Assembly (NCBI GenBank): GCA_013330385.1
Contig: DUIL01000120.1
Location: 1-19,602 of the forward strand
Source of the DNA: Candidatus Thalassarchaeaceae archaeon
GTDB taxonomy: Archaea; Thermoplasmatota; Poseidoniia; Poseidoniales; Thalassarchaeaceae
Reading direction: 5' to 3'
DNA: 19,602 nt
The notes under the pieces are model-generated. The model saw only the letters and a program-made list of their open reading frames with translations. It had not been told where the DNA came from and made no database searches. This document shows positions 16,501-19,602 of the stretch, piece by piece (position 1 is the stretch's first letter; every line of letters begins with the position of its first letter). The translations under genes and the position numbers were made by a program.

Positions 16501-18547
16501 CGAAACTCTGTGTCCGAATGCAGGTAATATCCATCATGAGATGGTTCTCGACCCACAGCTCTTACGTGATGACCCCTTGTCTTTCTTACCAGATGGATTC
16601 GGGCCAGTTAACGTGATTCTACGATTTGAAGAGAATCTCCCGCACGAAGGATGTGAACCACTAAGTGCGCAATCACTCAGTACATCCGGTGCATGGGATC
16701 CATGTGTTCAGATTGTGAATAGTGATCATTATCGCAAGGTAATGCAATTCCAAGTAGATGGATTCAGTTTGATTGGCCGCACTACTCTGGATATAGACGA
16801 TCAAATTGTCTATACTTCGGAAATTGATCCACAAACTGGTCAGGCTATTGAGAAGCCAATGGTTGTTACAGGACAATTAGTAGATGAGTTGGGTTCCAAC
16901 CTATCTAACAGAGCAATCCGCGTAACATACGAGATGGTAGGTTCGGAGGCAGGGATAGTTGGATGTATCCCGGGCGCATCGGATTCTAACGGATTCTTCG
17001 AAATTACATGTCCACTAAGTGGAGTCGAAGCAGGACAGGCACGTGTGAATATTGAATTCAATTCATATGAGAACAACGACAGGTATCGTTACCACAATGC
17101 TAGCGTTACTCGCCTGTTCCCTGTGTTCTCCAATTCTACACTAACAGTGCAAGAGATTGGCCCATTCCGGAACGATATTGATTCATATCAATTCCAGAAT
17201 GGATCCACATTCCCTGTTCTATATCTCAAGGAATCATTCCACCTAGATGCTAAACTAACTCAAACTAATGGAAACCCGATTGGTGGAAAGTGCCTGAATA
17301 TTTACCTCGACCCTGAAACTAACACCCGCCCTATTGCAACCTCTACCACACAAGATGGAACAGGCGGAATTGAATGGTTTAGTGGAGACCCTGATGATAA
17401 CCCAAGTCGCCGAGGTGTTGAACCAACTACTGATAAGATGGAAGGCTTCAGAATAGTTAGAATTGCTTACGAACCGAACAAGGAACTTCCAGGCGGATGT
17501 AGAGCAGAGACTACACCTGTAGTCAATGGCTCATTCATCGATATTGAGGTTCTTGTACGAAGCCGTGTTGATATCTTACTGAAGGATCATTGGTCTAACC
17601 CAGATGGATACCAACAAGGCCAATGGATTAACGGTTCAGTAGCCATTTTACGTGATAGATTAGATCTTGCTGTAGAAGACCAATTTGTTATGTTCACATT
17701 GCAATATTGGGATGCTGCTGCTGGAGAATGGGTTGATTCTAATGTTCAGAAACCAACGACTAACGAATTAGGAGTCGCACATTTCAGCTTCGAGTATTAT
17801 GGAAATGACCTCCCGGGTGAAGTCGCCTGTAGTGATGGAGGTCCTTGTGTTGAAGCCGGACAATGGAGAGTAATCATTTGGTTCGAAGGAGATCACGAGT
17901 TTGAAGAAGAATATCTCAACAACACTCCGACGATTTATCTCGGCCAACCAATTAAGGCTTCTCAGACAAGTTTCTGGACTTGGCAAGCAATGACAATTAT
18001 TGGAATTGCTTTGGCCTTTGCAGCCTTAATTGGGGCAATCATGTATCGAAACTATGTGGAGCGCCGCCGTATCGAAATATTACGCGGTATCCTCACTGAT
18101 TCATTGATGTCTCTCAAGGCGTCAAACGAGTATATTGCAACGATATTCAATTGCTACAAGGAATTGGTAAGATTCTTCCGAAGTCGTGGTGCGATGAAGA
18201 AGGTATATGAGACTACTAGAGAGTTTGAAGACGCAGTCAATTCCATGCTTTCCGGTATCGCACCACCTGAGGATCTCAATGTGTTCTTCTCCCTCTTTGA
18301 GGAGGCCCGATACTCTGATCACGAAATTGGTTCGGACCAGCGAGATAGGGCGATTTCAGCTCTAGAGTCAATAATCAATCACATGAATGTCGCATTAGGC
18401 GATGGGATGCTTAACCGAACTTCAGTCAACGAGTCTGAACTATATGGTTCAGTCATCAAGGCCGGTTCATTTGTTGACTCCGAAGGCCAAGAGCGCATCG
18501 CAGGCGTTGACGACGGCTCAAGCGAAGAATCCGGATTCCGAATTTGA
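10580..18547 (+). CDS. Giant membrane-anchored surface protein with calcium-binding repeats, cupredoxin domain and DUF4129-like tail
   Basis: This 2655-residue protein starts with a charged stretch and a hydrophobic segment (about 18-36), a signal peptide or anchor. Residues 125-1288 carry about thirty Asp-rich motifs of the DxDNDGxxD type, like thrombospondin type 3 calcium-binding repeats. They are interrupted at about 319-399 by a blue-copper-like domain with ligands H351, C385, H388 and M391 (CTIHPLM, the amicyanin spacing), and by two aromatic-rich inserts. Residues about 1289-2457 are beta-rich, with several Ig-like or carboxypeptidase-regulatory-like segments and many N-glycosylation sequons. 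One membrane helix (about 2470-2490) precedes a basic stop (RNYVERRR) and a cytoplasmic tail. The tail's segment at about 2520-2602 (CYKELVRFFRSRG, ETTREFEDAV, EEARYSDHEI) resembles DUF4129. A GTG at 10571 would add three residues. The role is unknown; adhesion, polymer binding or signalling are possible. Confidence 0.96.
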   Translation: MKDEKQTWYSHETRKKSGSALLMVALMLMSTQMYNFMEFDEVEAQIAEPGDSRDRAAFQQFYQEGGPTSGDTQGQMGALVDFSHPAFSDPSWVDPASYQGKITDPSALLLDPGYGFFLEETNTEDHDNDGINDLDDLDDDNDGISDLIERFDGCYGTDPFDHDNDGVQDEFDWDDDNDGILEGPIDYSQGGDPWNVSSDRYVVPTTVHPWTGNAVGTGYRIDQNLMDHDNDGVPDDDIDGSGRGSYDEDDDNDARIDQFTWPCDFDGDGIQDYFDPDDDNDGVADLYDTHPWNSLETRNITTTAPLWDEWYEWISAQTHDAQIRSADFSPRVLTVNVGDTVEWSNTDTADHTVTSSNGAFDSGTITAGTSWSFTFDTAGTYSYSCTIHPLMTGTIVVQQSSSTNNTYSQFVGGIDFVTLEEQWWHPQNQSFDEIVDGDLDGDGIPNFLDPDNDNDGSPDSADTDDDNDGLLDMYDVDDDNDGIPDECMQLDTNGDGVGDYPSQVPIGIPGRDCEIDYDRDIDDDRYRPIDQDYDFVWDWMDPDMGALNISEIDNPNGPPRTDASDEPYDLDNDGIVNEEDPYMLATDSDVAAWNCATLENPNPQNSDMNCVVERKSYTGNNDWDNDGINNWDDVDDDNDGILDWLDIDANCDFDDDNDLHLLNGSKYRDDGPNDIDTDIDGDGLPNDEDWDDDNDGISDLYDPDDGNCGIVDQDSTDAFSSYSGYSHSDGDTIDGSDDSDYWTVMEETHWEMFWFFSPFTEDQGFIYPHNGYDDTTLPRTNGRIPEIYWHVLMRWSPWNGDNYWDIDMDGDSLINGIDIDMDGDGLPNWWDQDEGNDGILDVNDPGKGGSFDDNECGKTFFFAILLQQAEPDIACGLFYGWLYGYPLQSASRTNGMSFTLPYSTRPDPGHHDGSYNGTNSQGQWTCQTQCWHFDFLGQGDAGPSAAVNYNQMKDNRDLYTAYVGINYGFFQWQSDGNANLFPDEVADLLNNDVDPDDDCGAPVAGNMNPSCMANDTTDLDDDFDGIYDHWDIDDDNDGIWDYFEVDSNDDWDDDLGTEPGNFFIGSNCDDNDDDGIDTDPDDDGWFQAVWDKGVLGQGLLFPVYYDVDNDNDGIPDGEDPDDDNNGVMDTLQETLCFTGEEQSVWDHDNDGVLNWADDDWDGDGIVNTIELNSATPLISPWDHDNDGLRDDVDLDDDSDGMLDIDEVMLWPTRFGTQSTNPWDHDDYGNGTGPANPAEPDTGPDSIDEDDDTDGRPDHDWDVIEENDGNTSDWDHDNDGILDEDDKIPTRINLTTPEVLWLDSQYPALFRGTVNWLDPDTGVFEPAPNLPVQVSIEWARNATLALETVDVLTNDLGEFLVGQFLLPEDLIVGGNTTYNIYAEVTEMFVHDSSQTEPVPVEVRANTTIDYVAWTYFRSDEQPLFVDYKVHYTADWDRGIFDNRISHAPISFRVHGGVFGNHTHPTIFDGYGYGYRADPGGWVSLTFVQTGGAQGLWKQVQWNSTMDNGAGVMPGGYEEIVWDNTAKSHYVLGRYEYTNTSLPIGDYALLGYSRPDLGDEWPFPYLEGDETEAFTIRSMHRMYIEADMYTSSIRPVYYWDATQFTGSSFGAWRALFHAPSLDAAGLNYADVSLGKQYAKLWDGTPEGLTGESSRLRPFLSSNGTHWRIGMQNGGDFNVPPCGPVDSTDPDSDVRCEIIPEMFTGESLRVIGSVWNRTMVPWPNDPMTLQVDLDHNGIFAGSQETGYARAPQMINGVATFDYNWTWYSHYAAGHYGIRADFTNSNYYFTGNQTSVLAPTGAYLNVSVIGTTQFKELIQPRLYRDQNRTIEVQLLDNSLQPLRNSQVNYVWSADGSSGIAETDLQGYFAVNLTIEPTHDLGNFTLTYNYPGDPKHQGTAGEMYLWVVSRTYISLQDTTPNIRSNGDIWEFTAQVTDDNRTAIIKDSGQALDGCSENGGEVLLIMEGTDFEDRTHRQIVETLCPNAGNIHHEMVLDPQLLRDDPLSFLPDGFGPVNVILRFEENLPHEGCEPLSAQSLSTSGAWDPCVQIVNSDHYRKVMQFQVDGFSLIGRTTLDIDDQIVYTSEIDPQTGQAIEKPMVVTGQLVDELGSNLSNRAIRVTYEMVGSEAGIVGCIPGASDSNGFFEITCPLSGVEAGQARVNIEFNSYENNDRYRYHNASVTRLFPVFSNSTLTVQEIGPFRNDIDSYQFQNGSTFPVLYLKESFHLDAKLTQTNGNPIGGKCLNIYLDPETNTRPIATSTTQDGTGGIEWFSGDPDDNPSRRGVEPTTDKMEGFRIVRIAYEPNKELPGGCRAETTPVVNGSFIDIEVLVRSRVDILLKDHWSNPDGYQQGQWINGSVAILRDRLDLAVEDQFVMFTLQYWDAAAGEWVDSNVQKPTTNELGVAHFSFEYYGNDLPGEVACSDGGPCVEAGQWRVIIWFEGDHEFEEEYLNNTPTIYLGQPIKASQTSFWTWQAMTIIGIALAFAALIGAIMYRNYVERRRIEILRGILTDSLMSLKASNEYIATIFNCYKELVRFFRSRGAMKKVYETTREFEDAVNSMLSGIAPPEDLNVFFSLFEEARYSDHEIGSDQRDRAISALESIINHMNVALGDGMLNRTSVNESELYGSVIKAGSFVDSEGQERIAGVDDGSSEESGFRI
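10952..14442 (+). repeat. Coding array of acidic calcium-binding motifs (thrombospondin type 3-like)
   Basis: This stretch of the giant gene encodes about thirty copies of a short motif such as DHDNDG or DDDNDG followed by a spacer with Asp every second residue. Copies often alternate between a DHDNDG-type and a DDDNDG-type unit. Codons vary from copy to copy (GAT/GAC, AAT/AAC), so the repetition is kept at the protein level and is not a recent DNA duplication. The array is broken by the copper domain (11534-11776) and by longer non-repeat inserts near 12720-12980 and 13135-13510. Confidence 0.92.
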
Positions 18548-18562
18548 GACTGACCCGAGGTT

Positions 18563-18598
18563 GAGGAAAGAAGGGGGCAATTAGCCCCTTTCTTCCTC
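18563..18598 (+). terminator. Imperfect hairpin after the giant gene
   Basis: GAGGAAAGAAGGGGGC (18563-18578) can pair with GCCCCTTTCTTCCTC (18584-18598) around an AATTA loop, with one or two mismatches. It begins 16 bp after the stop of the giant gene and is followed by a pyrimidine-rich TTCTC. It could end the long transcript or protect its 3' end. Archaeal termination usually relies on T-runs and not on hairpins, so the role is uncertain. Confidence 0.5.
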
Positions 18599-18613
18599 TT
18601 CTCGGTGCACTGC

Positions 18614-18634
18614 GCCCCTATGCCCCGTAGGGGC
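18614..18634 (+). promoter_or_regulatory. Second hairpin in the leader of the ribosomal-protein operon
   Basis: GCCCCTA (18614-18620) and TAGGGGC (18628-18634) form a perfect 7 bp stem around TGCCCCG. It lies between the first hairpin and the strong Shine-Dalgarno sequence at 18654. It may belong to the 5' leader of the L18e operon as a regulatory stem, or to the terminator region of the giant gene. Confidence 0.4.
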
Positions 18635-18663
18635 AACCCGCAGCATTCATAACAGGAGGTCAG

Positions 18664-18708
18664 GTGGGCGCGCTACCCAAGCAAACGTCGAGGGAGTTAT
18701 ATGAGTAA
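18664..18708 (+). CDS. Possible 14-residue leader peptide coupled to L18e
   Basis: A perfect Shine-Dalgarno sequence AGGAGGT (18654-18660) stands 3 bases before a GTG that opens a 14-codon frame reading MGALPKQTSRELYE. Its TAA stop (18706-18708) overlaps the ATG of L18e in ATGAGTAA. The frame's size, the quality of the ribosome-binding site and the overlap suggest a translationally coupled leader ORF. It may equally be chance, with AGGAGGT acting as a distant site for L18e. A weaker GAGGG element lies closer to the L18e ATG. Confidence 0.35.
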   Translation: MGALPKQTSRELYE

Positions 18709-19066
18709 GAATACGAGAAAGACCAACCAGGCCCTGATTGCCCTTATCGGCGATCTAAAGGACCAGAGCAGGTCAACCGGTTCTGCACTATGGCGAGACG
18801 TCGCGCAGAGGCTCGAAAGGAGCCGAAGCAACTGGGCAGAACCGAACTTGAGCCGATTGTCGCGCCATGCTTCGGACGAGGATTTCGTCCTTGTCCCAGG
18901 TAAGTTGCTTGGCAGTGGCATAGTGTCCGGTAAGCCTAGTGTCGCCGCCTACAGTGTCAGTACTGGAGCCCGCTCCAAAATTGAAGAAGCAGGCGGACGA
19001 GTTTTGACTATCCGTGAATTAATGAATGAAAACCCAGATGGAAAGGGGGTGAGGATCCTTGGCTGA
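18701..19066 (+). CDS. rpl18e: 50S ribosomal protein L18e
   Basis: This 121-residue protein is the archaeal/eukaryotic ribosomal protein eL18. It starts MSKNTRKTNQALIALI, like the family's MSK-R-TNP-L--LI pattern. It continues with LWRDVAQRLERSRS and ends with the conserved VLVPGKLLGSG, VAAYSVSTGARSKIEEAGG and TIRELMNENPDGKGVRILG segments. Length is as expected. It is the first full gene of the L18e-L13-S9 operon and its stop overlaps the TTG start of L13 by 8 bp. In many archaea rpoD and S11/S4/S13 stand directly upstream; here the giant surface protein gene occupies that place. Confidence 0.96.
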   Translation: MSKNTRKTNQALIALIGDLKDQSRSTGSALWRDVAQRLERSRSNWAEPNLSRLSRHASDEDFVLVPGKLLGSGIVSGKPSVAAYSVSTGARSKIEEAGGRVLTIRELMNENPDGKGVRILG

Positions 19067-19547
19067 AGCAAGTACCCTCGTCTATGATGCATCTGACAAG
19101 GTGTTAGGGCGACTTGCTAGCCACGTGGCTAGTGAATTGCTGACCGCTCGCAAGGCTGGTGGACAGACCCGAGTCATCATTGTCAATGCCGAGAAAGCAA
19201 TTGTTACAGGACCTAAAACAGCAGTATTCCATCGCTACGATAAGAAGTACAAATTGAATCATCCAAGGAAGGGACCATTCTTCCCAAGAATGCCTGACCA
19301 AATACTAAAGAGAACGGTTCGAGGAATGTTACCTTACCAAAAGAATAGCAGTGGAAGGAACTCATTACGAGACCTACGAGTTATGATTGGAACTCCAGCT
19401 AATTTAGCAGGAGATGATTTACCAGAGGGACACGCATGGGGAGAAACAGAATCCTTTGAGCGTAATTTACCTCAAAAATTCGTTCGACTTGGCGAAATAA
19501 GCGCTCATTTGGGCGTCGATTCACGCCGATGGGGAGGTGACCAGTGA
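19059..19547 (+). CDS. rpl13: 50S ribosomal protein L13
   Basis: This 162-residue protein is uL13 of the large ribosomal subunit. Family signatures are VYDASDKVLGRLAS (8-21), VIIVNAEKAIVTG (39-51), the KGPFFPRMPDQILKRTVRGMLPY segment (71-93), and the LRDLRVMIGTP motif. The start is a TTG at 19059, preceded by a purine-rich GGGGGTGAGG at 19046-19055, and it overlaps the L18e stop by 8 bp. The stop codon shares one base with the S9 ATG (TGATG). These overlaps show a tightly coupled operon. Confidence 0.96.
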   Translation: MAEASTLVYDASDKVLGRLASHVASELLTARKAGGQTRVIIVNAEKAIVTGPKTAVFHRYDKKYKLNHPRKGPFFPRMPDQILKRTVRGMLPYQKNSSGRNSLRDLRVMIGTPANLAGDDLPEGHAWGETESFERNLPQKFVRLGEISAHLGVDSRRWGGDQ

Positions 19548-19602
19548 TGGCTAAGAAGAAGGCTAAGAAGAAGGCTAAGGTAGTCAATATGAGTGGAAAG
19601 CG
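19547..19602 (+). CDS. rps9: 30S ribosomal protein S9, N-terminal fragment (cut by right edge)
   Basis: Only 18 codons of uS9 are in the window. They encode a lysine/alanine repeat (MAKKKAKKKAK) followed by VVNMSGK, which matches the family start where SGKRKTAIARA follows. The Lys-rich extension is longer than in many archaeal S9 proteins, whose usual start would be near the Met before SGK. The ATG at 19547 overlaps the L13 stop and has a good Shine-Dalgarno sequence (GGGGAGGTGA, 19531-19540). The identification depends on operon position and the short SGK motif. Confidence 0.88.
   Translation, partial: MAKKKAKKKAKVVNMSGK

Overview
The window looks like a piece of an archaeal chromosome, most probably from a marine planktonic euryarchaeon of the Marine Group II (Poseidoniales) type. 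The archaeal assignment rests on genes that are archaeal or archaeal/eukaryotic: ribosomal proteins L18e, L13 and S9 in the archaeal order, a KEOPS Pcc1 subunit, archaeal 4-phosphopantoate--beta-alanine ligase, and a THEP1-type NTPase. The Poseidoniales suggestion is weaker. It rests on dense gene packing, moderate G+C and a giant surface protein full of acidic calcium-binding repeats. Genes are tightly packed, with many 1-14 bp overlaps and frequent GTG or TTG starts.

Positions 1-875: the 5' part of a serine racemase/threonine dehydratase-like PLP enzyme on the minus strand (it runs off the left edge), and a divergent four-helix membrane protein. Positions 872-5675: a minus-strand run of six genes, read right to left as a coiled-coil protein of unknown function, an Eco57I/TaqI-type adenine DNA methyltransferase, a THEP1-like P-loop NTPase, a two-helix membrane protein, glycine cleavage H protein and RNase HI. 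Position 5797-6987: an isocitrate/isopropylmalate dehydrogenase family enzyme transcribed divergently from that run.

Positions 6999-10400 hold cofactor and tRNA-modification genes. NadC (NAD synthesis) overlaps the archaeal phosphopantothenate synthetase (CoA synthesis). A FAD-dependent oxidoreductase diverges from NadC. A bacterial-type pyruvoyl aspartate decarboxylase (PanD) sits 4 bp upstream of Pcc1. PanD makes the beta-alanine that the phosphopantothenate synthetase consumes, so the window holds two consecutive inputs to CoA synthesis, one of bacterial type and one of archaeal type.

Positions 10580-18547 are one gene for a 2655-residue surface protein. It has an N-terminal hydrophobic segment, about thirty aspartate-rich calcium-binding motifs interrupted by an amicyanin-like copper domain, a long beta-rich ectodomain, one C-terminal membrane helix, and a cytoplasmic tail that resembles DUF4129. 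This is the most unusual object in the window. Positions 18548-18700 hold two hairpins and a strong Shine-Dalgarno sequence in front of a 14-codon leader ORF coupled to L18e. The L18e-L13-S9 operon follows, with S9 cut by the right edge.

I found no tRNA, rRNA, CRISPR array, transposase or integrase. All family names come from motifs read by eye, without database searches.
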